Positions 12,701-25,700 of a stretch of 64,000 nucleotides of DNA are shown here, one piece after another. Positions within the stretch are counted from its first letter, which is position 1, and each line of letters opens with the position of its first letter. This DNA is from Chionis minor (Eukaryota > Chordata > Aves > Charadriiformes > Chionididae), in NCBI GenBank assembly GCA_013398295.1, contig VZSF01001062.1, positions 124,001 through 188,000 of the forward strand, read 5' to 3'. A program made the position numbers and the translations under genes. The notes beneath the pieces are model-generated. The model worked only from the letters and a program-made list of their open reading frames with translations, ran no database searches and was not told the DNA's origin.

Positions 12701-15700
12701 AGTAATTTAGTCCTTTATATCTTTAGATGTTTATATATTTTCTTTAGACATTTATGTATTTTTCAGTATCTATATTTATATATTTTCTTTTTTCCATCAA
12801 CATTTAATATAAGGTGAGATTTAGAAGACACAAACTGTCTCTGTGAACTGAACTCACTCTCCTTGAGTATTGCGACATTTTGACACTACAGGAAATTCTT
12901 TTAAGTTGTATTGCTGCTAATTTCTGGGGTTTTATCACTGCAAAATACTGTAAACTGAATAGCAGGTTCAAATAACTGATTTGAGAGCATTTGGAATATA
13001 TTGAAGGCCTTTCTGTTTTCTTCTACTACTAAAAAGAACAGAAAATGTAATTTAATTTTTTTATGTGAAAGAAAAACACAGGTCATTTTTCACAGGTTAT
13101 TATTTAACCCTTTCAACGGTCAAGCAAGATAATGAGGGGGAAAATTACTTGTCTCAAGCTGGTAGATACTATATCTGGGCTAGCTCTATTTTAGTGCAGC
13201 TTGAATTCTAATATGAGAAAATTGCAGAAATTTACAATTCAAAGTGTGTTTCATCAGGGAGAAATCCACAGATTGTTTTGACACTCAGTTAGAAATTCAG
13301 CATGAAGATGGACATTTTATGAAATTTGCAGCTGCTGATTGAATTTATATTTCCATAAAGGCCATCAACAGTAGCAGCCTGCAGGGGAAGTAGGGGGAAA
13401 AATGACAAAAATTGTGAGGCTAGCATTTTTTCCTCAGCCTTATAGTAGCAAATTACTTGTAATAAGGTCCTACACTGACCAGGATTAAAGAGAAATACAG
13501 GCAGCCAGAAGGGAATGATTTCTCAGTTTAACTGATTTGAACTAAAAATGTCTGAATTTGATATTTAAATATATGTTTAGTCATCTGTACAGTATGTAAA
13601 ATGCAGCTGCAAATCAAAAGTGCCCTTAAACTGAAAAATAAGGCTCTTACTGGTAATTACAGAAGGCTGATCGTACAGGTAATTTGATTTTTGTACTAAA
13701 TTCCCAGGATAGAAAATGAATGATATTGAAATGTGCAAAAGTAGGTCGTCTTTATTATGGGTGAAATTCTCATCTCGTCTCTGGCATGCTCCCTCCCATT
13801 CATTCACACACACAGATAGGAGAAGATGTGTAAGACCTGAATTTATTTTTTCGGAGTAACAACTCTCATTATGTTGATAATTTAAAAAGCAAACGTGCAT
13901 TCACAAAAACAAGTCCATGTTGTCAGAACAATTAGTAAGGAATGCTGTTGAGACAAATGCCATAATAAAATTGAACAGATTTATCTTTTGTTTAGAATGT
14001 TTTGTATATTACTGTCTATTTCGATTTTCATGGAAAGAACGGGGCGAGGGGGGGAAGTTAAATATTTCTGAACCGTCTTCTTTTTTGGTAGAAGTAGTAT
14101 CATTGTTATCACCCTTGAGAGATTCTAGCTCCCTTAACACCTTTGTTTCAAAATACCTGTGTGTCTTAAGGCTATGGGAAGGTTTAATGTTTAGGTATTT
14201 TCTTTCATCTTGGTGTTAGAGATTTCTGCAAGCAACTCCCGATGCATAGCAAAGCGAGGCAGCTATACCCACTGAGTTGTACTCAGAAGCTTTTTTCCTC
14301 ATAGTTAGTAGTCTGCCTCCATGCATTCCTCTGCTGCAGTTCCTGCATGTTTTGCAAGCTAAGGAAGGTCAACAAAAATAAATTTTGAGGTCAGTAGACA
14401 CCTAAATGTTCCTGAAACTGGTAAGGAAGTTCTCCGCAGCTGGACAACGCAGAGCTGCGTTTTACTGTGGTGAGATAGGAGTCCTGTGTAGTCTTGGTAT
14501 CAGCCCAGTTTCTTAGTGTATGGAGATACTTAACAATGAAAGTGCCTGTGTGATAGCTTATATAAAAACACAAGGATCACATATCCTAGCTACTCAAACC
14601 AGAAAGGAATCAGTTAGAATTCTAGTGAGATAAATTGAATAACTTTGCAATAATGAGAATCTCTGTGAATGTCATTATTTCTAAGAGTTTGCATTTTAGA
14701 GACTAAATTGGTAAAGTGTAGTAAAGTAACTACCTTTAATTTTACTTCTAAAAATTAAAGTACAGTTTAGGAAACTACAAGTCTTTGATGTACAAGGAAA
14801 TGAAGTTATTTGATTGTAGAGTTTATAAGTATCACAGCTTGTTCTTTCAGTGGTCATAAACTCTGTGTATCAAACACTTGTATTATGGTTGTTACAAGCT
14901 ATGCAAGTCTAAAGGTTGCTGTCCAAAGGCAGTCTTTCTTCTTTTCTTTCGCTGGCATCAGCACAAATGCTTTCCAATAGAAACTTACCTGTCCTTACTG
15001 CCTACAATAGTTGCACTTGGTGCTTTTAGCTTCTAGTGACAGCAAAACACTCTAAAATCAATGGGCAAAATTCACAATTTTAAATACTTGACGATTAGGT
15101 ACTTATATACTGTGAAAGCACATAGACCTCAGCATTTGCTGTTCAGTGTAAGATTTGCTCATTTAAGCTGGAACTGTGGAAGTAGGCACAGGCCAGCTTA
15201 AAGAAACATTTGAAGCAGAGCTTTAAAAGTAATATGACAATGAAAGTAAGAGTTAAATCAGGCAAAAGTTTTCAGCAGTTCAAAGGTAAATGATTTCACA
15301 ATTACTAATATTAATCCACTAAATTGTAATTTCTGGTAGGTATTGTTTAATTTCATTTTAAAAAAGTACCAGTTACCTCTAAAATACTTATTTCTCTTTG
15401 AACTCTTAACTAAAGTGAACTTTTTCATTTCTGTGTATAAAGATGACATTTTACACACTTCAAATATGAGAAGCTATAGAAGTACATACTAACCTGAACA
15501 ATGATACTTAAGCGCCTTTAAGCATTACTATGCCATTCTTTTAAAAAACATACTACTAATTATGCTTGAATTTATTTTTTATTTTTTACTTAAATGCCTT
15601 TTTAATAAATATGAAATATTAAATAATATGCTACATACATTAATAATAAAGATGTGAAAAAGCACACTAGAAGTTTATTGTAAATAGAAACTTGAAAGTA

Positions 15701-17895
15701 AAGCAAAATACAGTGATGAATATAAAAAAAATCTTATTGCACTCGTATGTCAAGTTTCAAACTAGTGAGTTAGAAATATGTTTAGAAAGTTGTTTCTAAA
15801 CTGGTGTGCACCCTTTTTTAGATATCTCATTTTAAGAATCTCCCTTTCAGCCCTCAGACATTTTAAACAAAGCCGGATAGAAGAGGAAAACTGTGGAGAG
15901 TTTTTTGACCTATTAACTGTCTACCCAACTTCTTCTTAAGGATTCTGAGGGTGAAATGCTATTATAAGAATAAATATAAATCATAAAGGGTGAGGTATCT
16001 CCTCTGTCTTCAGAATGGAGGTGACAGTAATTAATTCAAGATGCATAACCCCATCAGTATTATAGATACGGAGTTGTCTTTAAACCCTCTTCAGTAACAG
16101 TTTTCCCTTCTTATAGTGAAAGTAAGGAATGATTTGCTTATCATGTAAGGTATTCAAATTCAATTTATCTGAGTAAAAAAATTAACTTTCAGGTCTTTTT
16201 CCTTGAGCCTTGAGCTTTCACAGCAGTGTTTCTTGTTTTCTTCCCAAAGTCATACTTTAACCCATGGAAAAGTAGCATTCCACCTGCTAGGTGAACTGGG
16301 AGGCTTTTTGGAACAGAATATACATGTTCAGTATGTCTCCAGAGTTGACTGTGACAGTTGCCCAGGAGGTTAGGAGCTCAGTCTTGTTCTACTCAGGTTT
16401 CCAACCACACCACCAACTTCAGAGCTACTTTGTCACATTTAGAGGGGGACCACCTCCACCTTCTGTGCCTGAAATACTAGGACCCCTCTTCACATCTTGC
16501 TCAGATGTGAGCTTTGCAAGATTTTTTGTGCACTTGTTTTACGGGTGAGAACAAGAAACGGAACTGCAGTAGGAGTTTATTTGTTGTGTTTTATTGATGT
16601 ATCAGCACCCCACTTTTTCATCTGACTGTATTTGTGAGAATTCTGTTAGTGAAAGGACTAGGTGGGGCTTAAATATGTATACACACACCTCTTATGGTCT
16701 TAAAATGCTCTGTCTTGCAGCATACAAATAGTTCAAGTGCAGCTTCAAATGATAATTTTGTAATTTATATGATAAAATGAGTAGCTTATAAATTGTAGGA
16801 TAAAGAATAATATTAATGCTGTTTAAAAGAAATGTCTGTAGGATATACAAGAAATGGATAGTATACCTCAAAGGACAAGTTACTTAAGCTAACCTTCCTT
16901 TCCTTCAGAAGTTGCACTCTTGTGTTGACTGTGGCTGAAATACCTGAGTATTCTCCTCAGTGCTCTGCAGTGAGAAACAAGCACAATAAAATAGCAGTAC
17001 TAGTATTTTTTAATCCTTAAAGTGCTATGCAGAGTATTAGTTTTAATTGTGTTCAGACCATGTATAAGGCCGAATTTTCCTTGCAAATCTCAAACCATAA
17101 TCCTTTTGTAAAATTTATTAAAATGTACTAAAAATCAGAAATAGCATTAGTTCCTTGAGGAAGTGTATATGTAGCTACTGTAATAATTCCATTTATTCTG
17201 AAAAATTCTGAAAAAATGGAGATGGTAAATGAGCGTTTGCAAGTGATTTATAATTGAAATATAATTAATCATCCAACCAGACTGTAACACTGCTGTGTTG
17301 GGTCGTATTGCTTAATTGATGTTCTCCACAGCTGTAACTTTCTTTTCATTTCATTTACAATGCATACCCTTGCTGTCATTTGTCCATTTCTCTTCTCTGC
17401 GTGACTGCCTCTTTGTTTATCTTCCTGCATTATGTTTTTATTTATAGAGTAAAAGTTATTGTATGCTTTCAATTCCCTTTATACATGCTAAATCCCCATT
17501 TTAAGCCATTTGTCATACATTTACAGAAAATATTCAGTACTTCATTCCTGGATTTATTCACATTTTGACAGTCATTGGTAGAAAACTGTTTCTTGAATCT
17601 GATAGACCAAAACAAACCAAAAGAACAGTTGGGAGAAAGCTTCTGCTTGCCAGAACACCCAAGCATCCATCAGCTCTCCAAGGAAGTGGCATTTGTACTA
17701 GTATCATTTAAACTTTTCTTGCAAAAAGAATGTAATGTTGCATATATCTAGTAAACTTGCTGTAGATTCATTTACAAAACAATGGTTCTTTGTAAAGGTG
17801 TAGTGTCTGTTGGGCTTTGTGCTGCTTTGATGAGGTAGAAGGCACAAGGCTTTCCAGTGAGCAGGCAATGGGAACTAGTGTTGGTGTATCCATCG
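3796..17895. other. NDUFAF2 intron 1, no recognised genes or young repeats
   Basis: About 14 kb of AT-rich sequence. The longest ORFs are 140 residues or shorter, lack recognisable motifs, occur on both strands and look like chance. No CR1 tail (ATTCTATG) or LTR signature was found. Minor features are a 23-bp imperfect tandem repeat at 5822-5867 and poly-T/poly-A runs. Older decayed repeats could be present and invisible to reading by eye. Confidence 0.5.
5822..5867. repeat. Two-copy 23-bp tandem repeat
   Basis: The word AGGCAAGCCTTGAA occurs twice with a 23-base offset. The copies differ by one base in the part after it (GTTCTTA versus ATTCTTA). It looks like a small local duplication. Confidence 0.8.
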
Positions 17896-19790
17896 AATCA
17901 TAGAATAATCTAGGTTGGAAGGGACCTTTCAGATCGAGTCCAACCATCAGCCTAACGCTGGCAAAACCCCCCCTAAAGCATGTCCCTCAGCACCACATCT
18001 ACCTGTCTTTTAAATACCTCCAGGAATGGCAATTCTACCACCTTCCTGGGCAGCCTGTTCCAATACTAGACAATCCTTTCTGTGAAGTTGTTTTTCCTAA
18101 TATCCAATCCAAACCTCCCCTGGCATAACTTGACGCCATTTCCTCTTGTGCTATCGCTTGTTACTTGGGAGACGAGACCGACCCCCACCTGGCTATAACC
18201 TCCTTTCAGGTAGTTGTAGAGAGTGATAAGGTCTCCCTTCAGCCTCCTTTTCTCCAGGCTAAACAATCCCAATTCCCTCAGCTGCTCCTCATAAGACTTG
18301 TTCTCTAGACCCCTCACCAGCTTCGTTGCCCTTCTCTGGACATGCTCCAGCACCTCAATGTTCCTCCTATATCGTGGCGCCCAAAACTGAACACAGTATT
18401 CAAGGTGGGGCCTCACCAGTGCTGAGTACAGGGGCACAGTCACTTCCCTGCTCCTGCTGGCCACACTGCTCTTGATACAGGCCGAGATGCCATTGGCCTT
18501 TTTGGCTACCTGAGCACACTGGTGGCTCATGTTCAGCCAAATGTCCATGAGGACCCCCAGGTCCTTTTCTGCCAGGGAGCTTTCCAGCCACTCCTCCCCA
18601 AGCCTGTAGCACTGCGTGGGATTGTTGTGACCCAAGGGCCGGACTTGGCACTTGGACTTGTTGAACCTCATACAATTGGCTTCCACCCATTGATCTAGTC
18701 TATCCAAATCTCTCTCCAGAACTTTCCTACCCTCAAGTAGATCAACACTCCCACTTAATTTGGTGTCGTTGGCAAAATTCCTGAGAGTGCACTTCATCCC
18801 CTTGTCCAGATCCTCAATAAAGATATTAAACAAGACTGGCCCCAAAACTGAGCCCCAAGGAACACTGCTTGAGACCTGCTGCCAAATTTGATGCCATTCA
18901 CCACAACTCTTGGGGCTCGGCCATCCAGCCAGTTTTTAACCCAGCGAAGAGTCCACCTGTCAATGCCATGGGCTGCCAGCTTCTCTAGCAGAATGCTGTG
19001 GGAGACTGTGTCAAAGGCCTTACTGAAGTCCAAATAGACAACATCCACAGCCTTTCCCTTATCCACCAGGTGGGTCACCTGGTCATAAAAGGAGATCAGG
19101 TTGGTCAAGCAAGACCTGCCTTTCATGAACCCATGTTGGCTGGGCCTGATCCCCTGGTTTTCTTTCATTTTCCATGTGAGTGCACTCAGGATTAATTGTT
19201 CCATAATCTTTCCTGGTACGGAGGTCAGGGTGACAGGTCTGTAGTTGCCTGGCTCCTCCTTCTGGCCTTTCTTGTAGATGGGTGTCACATTGGCAAGCCT
19301 CCAGTCATCCGGGACCTCCCCCGTTGACCATGACTGCTGGTAAATGATGGAGAGTGGCTTGGCAAGCCCCTCTGCCATTTCCCTCAGCACTCTGGGGTGG
19401 ATCCCGTCCTGCCCCATAGACTTTTGACTATCCAGTTGACGTAGGGGGTCACTAACTGCTTCCTCCTGGCTTATGGGGGGTTTATGTTGTTCTCCATCCC
19501 TGTCCTCCAGCTCCGGGGGGTGAATACTCTGAGGATAACTGGTTTTGCTATTGAAGACTGAGGTGAAGAAGCCATTAAGTACCTCGGCCTTCTCCTCATT
19601 CTTGCTGACAGTCTTCCCCTCTGCATCCAGTATTGGGTGGAGATTCTCCCTGGCTTACTTTTTCTTCTTAATGTATTTGTAAAAACCGTTTTTATTATCA
19701 TCTTTTACAACAGTGGCCAGATTAAGTTCTCGCTGTTCTTTTGCCTTTCTGGTGTTGTTTCTACATGACCTTACTGGGTCCCTAGACTCT
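17896..19790 (-). mobile_element. CR1 LINE, 1.9 kb, RT domain plus 3' end
   Basis: On the - strand the element runs from the linker before the RT domain (KDDNKNGFYKY-like, near 19700) through most of the reverse transcriptase to the 3' UTR and tail at about 17896. Visible RT motifs include FMKGRSCLTNLISFYD and [14 protein letters not shown] (19417-18794), the latter a core RT box with the first catalytic Asp. In the second part the catalytic box reads [10 protein letters not shown], where FADD is expected, so a catalytic Asp is lost. The two RT parts are in different frames (ORFs 18794-19417 and 18066-18845 overlap out of frame). The copy is dead. Its upstream end at about 19790 abuts the tail of another CR1. 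Confidence 0.92.
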
Positions 19791-20700
19791 TATAGAATCA
19801 TAGAATCACTTGGGTTGGAAGAGACCTTCAAGATCATCGAGTCCAACCATAACCTACACTACCAAAATCGCCACTAAACCATGTCCCTTAACACCACATC
19901 CACCCGTCTTTTAAATACCTCCAGGGATGGCGATTCCACCACCTCCCTGGGCAGCCTGTTCCAATGCCTGATAACCCTTTCGGTAACGAAGTTTTTCCTA
20001 ATATCCAATCTAAACCTCCCCTGGCACAACTTGAGGCCATTTCCCCTTGTCCTGTCGCTTGTCACTTGGGAGAAGAGACTGACCCCCACCTCGCTACAAC
20101 CTCCATTCAGGTAGTTGTAGAGGGTGATAAGGTCTCCCCTCAACCTTCTCTTCTCCAGGCTAAACAATCCCAACTCTCTCAGCTGCTCCTCATAAGACCT
20201 GTTCTCCAGACCCCTCACCAGCTTCGTTGCCCTTCTCTGGACACGCTCCAGCACCTCAATGTGTCTCTGATACTGCGGTGCCCAAAACTGAACACTCCCT
20301 GACATACAGAGCCACCCCATCACCTCTCTTTCCCTGCCTGTCCCTTCTGAAGAGCTTATAGCCATCCATTGCAGCACTCCAGTCATAAGAGTTGTCCCAC
20401 CATGTTTCTGTGATGGCAAAATTCCACCAGTGGCACCAGCCCCTGAGCCATGTGTTCAACAGGTATGTTTTCCTGTTCCTCTCAGTGTCCTTCCTTGCCA
20501 CTGAAGGGACTGAGGAAAACACTACCTCTGCTCCTGATCCCTCAACCAGCTGCCCCAGTGCTCTGAAGTCCTTTTTAATTGCTTTTGTACTCCTGTCTTC
20601 AACCTCATCAGTCCCAACTTGCACAACTAGGAGCACATAATAATCAGAGGGCCAAACACAGTTGTAGTATCCCTTCTGACTAGCTTGAATGTCCTACAAT
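19791..20700 (-). mobile_element. CR1 LINE with two internal deletions (ORF1-EN-RT end)
   Basis: The tail (TAGAATCATAGAATCACTTGGG on the + strand) starts at about 19792. On the - strand, reading from 20700 downward, there is an ORF1 esterase-like piece (VVQVGTDEVEDRS ... [10 protein letters not shown]). Next comes a piece of the APE-type endonuclease ([20 protein letters not shown], then [18 protein letters not shown]). It then jumps at about 20295 directly to the RT thumb region ([19 protein letters not shown]) and the 3' end. So the ORF1-EN junction (about 20420) and the EN-RT junction (about 20295) are both deletions, the second out of frame. It sits directly against the truncated end of the CR1 at 17896-19790, either by insertion into it or next to it. 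Its 5' limit is near an A-run at 20713. Confidence 0.85.
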
Positions 20701-21564
20701 GACAAAAGATTTAAAAAAAAAAAAAAAAAAAGCAAAATAGCCAGAGAAGAGTGTGAAATTGACCCCCAGAAAGGAGAATGAGGATGTTTAAATTCATTTT
20801 GTTCTTACATAAGGAAACATGAATCTGTGCAGTTCAAGTAGAGGTCAGTTTTCACATACTTGGCATATAATGGGTAAGAAATGAGTGTCAAAGCAGACTT
20901 CTTCCCTAGAGAGCTTTAAGGCTGAACTTGTAAGATGCTTTCAGTAAGTTCAGTGTCACCTCCCATTGCTTTTACTGTAAATAATACTGCTAAAAAGATA
21001 ACATGTGTTTAATTGTTAAAGGATTATGCAGAATAAAACCTTTATAAGGTGTACTTTTGCACTGTAATCACCTAAACTAAGGATTTGCAGTTGAAGCTGC
21101 TGCCATTTATCTTGCTCTGCCTGCACGCTTGTTTAGCAGATGCCAAGTTAAAAAGTGATTGTTTCTCACTGAGAACTGAGCCATGCTTTCAGGGTGCCTC
21201 TTAAATTTATGAGGAAATGCATAACGTATTATGCATTGTATGATAATACAAGTATTTTGGTACTTTTAAGAAAATCATATAAAATACTAGTTCATTTTTA
21301 AAATAAAATAAAAGACCTAATCTATCACGGATCTATGGTTGTGTCTCTTCTCCCTTTCCCTTCTCTTTGACCTAATTAACAGAAGTGTTGCATGTTTTTT
21401 TTTTTTTCAGACTGGTTCATAGCTTTCCAACATTACAGTCAGAGTTCCAGTAAAAACACCCAATTTGTGAGGGAGCATTTGCATGTACAGAAACTCTGAA
21501 ACTATTGTCTTAATCATTAGTTGCTTGATAATCAGTTGTGAATAGAAACAACTTTGAGATGTTT

Positions 21565-21610
21565 CTGGACAAGTACAACTTGTTTGTTTGGACAAGTTGT
21601 ACTTGTCCAG
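21565..21610. repeat. Perfect 19-bp inverted repeat with 8-base loop
   Basis: The left arm CTGGACAAGTACAACTTGT (21565-21583) and right arm ACAAGTTGTACTTGTCCAG (21592-21610) are exact reverse complements, separated by TTGTTTGG. Some pairing can continue outside the arms with mismatches (G61:C14, A59:T16 and G58:C17 in abbreviated positions). No terminator role applies in this nuclear context. It could be a template-switch mutation, a remnant of a small inverted-repeat element, or a structured RNA segment of the intron. Confidence 0.9.
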
Positions 21611-22440
21611 TGACTTCCAGAGATATTGGCACTGTGTATGGCTCTTGACCATTTCTTTCGGAATGATATACTTGAAATGGAATCATTGTAATAATCACTT
21701 TTTTGGCCTATGTGAGAGTAAAATATTTCTCAATATGTGAGCCCTAGTCAATCAGTGTATACACACTAATTGCTAATCTTACTGTGAAATAATGTGGAAT
21801 AGCTGTACTGAGTATTTAATACAGTTATTCAGACTTCAGGTTCTGCCTTCCTATTCTCTTCCTGCTGGGTCTGAAATACCTATTTTTTTTGTACAGGATT
21901 GGCTTCCTACTCCCGGTGTGGCATGGAGCATTATATTCTGTTTGCATATTGTAGATACACTTAAGTTTGTATGCATTTGTCTCCTTACTCAATTATAACA
22001 TTTAAAATGCAGTGAATTTTGGGCCTGTCTTTGGCTAGAGCTAAGAGTTTGAGGATTTTTATGGGCGGTGGTAAGCAGGGCTTATTATCTGCTCACTTAT
22101 CTGGCTGTAGAGAAGATACTGTAGAACATTTGGATCCAGAGAACTCTGTGGTTTCTTTGTCTCCGATTATATTTAAGGCTAGATTTAATCTTGCTGCGTG
22201 GAAGGAATTTGTCATGTCTCAAAACAAAAATCCTCATTTGTTTTATAATCCCTTTATCCCTAAACACTCTAACAAAATACTGTTATCAGAGAGAGGTTGT
22301 GTCTTTCTTCTGCTAATTAGCTACACTTCTTTGAGAACAGTGTGATTATTAGTTTTTTTAGTTTTTTTTTCCCCTTCAGCAGCACAGGCTATCAGAGATA
22401 ACAAACAGTATCTTTTGATGCTTGTCCGTGACCTAGGTGC

Positions 22441-22755
22441 CTAAGGTATTGGTGTAGTATCTGTAATGATACTTATATCCTCAAGAATGTTAATGACGTC
22501 GGTATCCTCAAGAACAGAACATATTATTTCTAAAATAAAAGTATTTGTCAGAATTCTAGACAAATAGACATGGACCATGTAAACAATGAACAAACTCAAC
22601 CCAGCAGCCAATGTCAGTAATAGCAGTATTTTAATCAAATTAATCCTGCCGCACTGGATCCAGGGAACTAACACCTCAGATGTTAGTTTAGATGCATCTA
22701 TGAGAACTGTTCCCACATATTTGGGTTGATGTGTAGATGTTAACCCAGCTCCCAC
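22441..22755 (-). other. Unrecognised ORF with a predicted membrane segment
   Basis: A 104-codon ORF on the - strand, antisense to NDUFAF2 and inside its intron. It contains a hydrophobic stretch of about 25 residues (roughly residues 41-66, including KILLLLTLAAGLSLFIVYMV) and an acidic, Ile/Asp-rich end. No family was recognised. No promoter, splice sites or polyadenylation signal was identified for it. A chance ORF or decayed pseudogene is at least as likely as a gene. Confidence 0.15.
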
Positions 22756-25700
22756 AAGATGGCTTTTATAGATTTATACGAAAAACATCTTCTACCAAAA
22801 GCTTAGAGCCCTCTCAGCCCAAAGACTGTATTTCAGGGCCACATTGGGTTGCATTCACAATTGCCATGCAGAAGGATTTCAAAGTAATATTCAACAACAA
22901 TGTAAAGAGTGTATCAAATACGCCATGAAATCTAACGCGGAGTTGGACTGCCACACTGGTAGCAAAGCTTTTCTCCTTTCACATGCAAATGTTCTCATCA
23001 AGGTGTTTTACTAATCTTGTCTTCACATCTGACTGTATACCAAAGGAGACATTTTCTACTAGCCTCTAAATGGTTGTGTTATGTTCCTGATACACACACA
23101 CATATATATTGCGTATATATGTATTTTTAAACTTTTCATCTCTGAGGTGATTCCATTCAGAGATGGGTAAAGTGATGCTGGCACATGCAGTGCATGGTTT
23201 GCACTGAGTATTTCTCAAGCTTGCAAAAGTTTCTTTCTGAGTGATCTGTACAATACCTTAATGCTTTTTTTTTTTTTTTTTTTAGTACAGATACTTTATA
23301 GTTCATATTTCTGGCTGTGGCTTGATATGTTAAACTCAATAGAAGACTCATTGACTTCTGTGTGTGTGTGTTTTGTCTTTATTTATCTTAAAAATACCAG
23401 GTTGTTGTTTGCAGATTCCCTACTGCCAAGACCAAAGTAAAAAGTGATGTCTTCCATTAATGGTTTGCTAGAATATTCTCTAGACTTTTTGATAATGTTT
23501 GTAAAACAGAAGTATATTATTTAAATAAAACATTTATTGTAAAGTTTTTTGAAAACTTGAGCTTTTCATAGCAAAAGTTTTTTAAATTTAGAAAAAATAC
23601 TTGTTCATACTTAAGCAAACAGTTAGGAAACATTTAAATACAGTCAGCCTTAATCCAGACAGAAATCACAAAACTTCGGCAGTTGGAGCAATCAGAAATA
23701 TGGTTTGTAATTTAAAGAGACCAGTTTGAAAGTGAAAGTAGGACACCTGTATGTTAGTGTTTTGAATTTCTTGATTCTCCAATCATTAATTTAAAGTTAC
23801 TCTGGAAGACTATTCCTGTGAACTTTTGCCTAAAGTTATAATTGAGAAACATTCTGCAGACTACCTTAAAGGACTGGGTTCTGAAATGTATTAAGGTCTT
23901 TCTGTAAAGGTAGTAAAGTGGATTCAGTAAACTGAATGGAGGGAGCAATGTATAGAGAAAACAGCTCTTTGTGATTTCACTGAGGTCTGCTGTTGTAGAT
24001 CACCTTAGGAAAATGGATAATGAAATAGTTACTAGCCTTGCACGTTGTATAATTGGTTTACCTCTCCTGCTGTTTTCTTCTCTTACTGGTTGCATCACTA
24101 TTAGACCACTTGTTCCATCACCAGTTTCAGAAATTTCAGGTTGGAGTATCACTAAGCCTTACAACCCGGGTATGTGTGTATTGCTTTCTGGTCAAAGAGA
24201 CAGCTTCCAGACAGATTTTCATATTAATTGTCATCCTTGACAGGTATGTGCCGAGCAGAGTCCTAGACTAGGAAGGTAACAGTCTTCAAAAAAATAGCAC
24301 AGACATACAACTAGGAGAGAGGAGGGATATGTGGGCGTTTACAAAACAGTAAAACCCAAAGCCTGTGGTGTTTTCTTTCTTAACTCGTTATTGACATTTT
24401 AGCTGTAGTAAATATGTTTTTAAACTGAGTTCTGGTTTTCTTTTTCTTCCCTTAACCACTTCCCCCCATCCCACCCCAGTCTTCCCTGGCTGATTGTGTA
24501 GCTATTTTTGCAAAGTCACATTGGTCTGTGCTGTGTCTTTACTATCAGTACTTTGGCTGAGTAACTTTCATTTGAGCATTGCTGTTACCTATATTATACA
24601 TGTTATGTTTCTGTAATTTTTTTTCTTCTGAAAGCATAATTAGTCAATGGGTGATAGAAAATACATATGTGTATATATGTATGTATATACATTGAGTATA
24701 TCAGTGACTGGGTACATACAATGGAGTGATGAAACGCAAATGTGATTAGTGTGGGACTAATGTCCCACCCAAGCATAGACCTTTTGATTTAAAAGGGGGA
24801 AAAATCTGCCATTTGTGTCAAACTGGAAAATTTTAATATACATAACTATTTTTAACTGTGAAACAGAATCAAGTTGCAGTTCTGTACACTCAGATGTGTG
24901 AAAGCTGTTATAAAGGTGGATTGTCTTTTCAGAGGGCTGAGGGATAACCGTGTTCTCTATTAAGCGAAATACAGAATATGTCTGTCCTAAGAAACAAGGA
25001 AGCTAACAGTGTCAAAATCATTCTGGTTAGCAGGCAAAAGATACAAATTGGTATATGAAATCAGAATTAATCCGTTTAGGCCTAGTTACCCTGCAATTTT
25101 ACTTGGGTTGGGTTAAGTAGGGTAGGGTTGAGTTGTTGCCTGTTTGGAAGGTGCTGTTCTGTTTTTCTTGTTTACTTTATGGAAAATAAGCAAAAGTTCT
25201 TGATCTATCAGGATAAGGTATTTACTTACCTTACAGTCATACGTGACTACTGCAAGAACGATATTGAGCAGTTTTTCCTCTTATATATGCATGTTAATAA
25301 TTTTTCTGCAAATAAAAATTTTCTCAGAAATAAAGAATGTGGTCCTTGTTTCAAGGATTAATGTATGGTATTCCTTCTGGGCATAGGTTTATTTGGGTTT
25401 TGTTTGCTTGCCAAGCACATATACATTGTGATAGATCAATTGTTAGTTAGCAAGTAGCTGGGTAGTAAGCCTTGTTTGCAATAACTTCATTTAGTATATG
25501 CTTATAAGAAAGGTAGAATCTAGATGGCATCAAGAGCCAGATTTGTTAAGGTGTCATCCTGCGTTAAAATTTGTGACGAAATCAGGCTAACCATACCATA
25601 AGCATGTGCTAGTCATGTTCAAAAGAGTGAGAACTTCTCCACAGGACCAACAGTCCATCCTAGAGAAGTTTTTGAAGATGGTTTATATACAGATGCCTTT

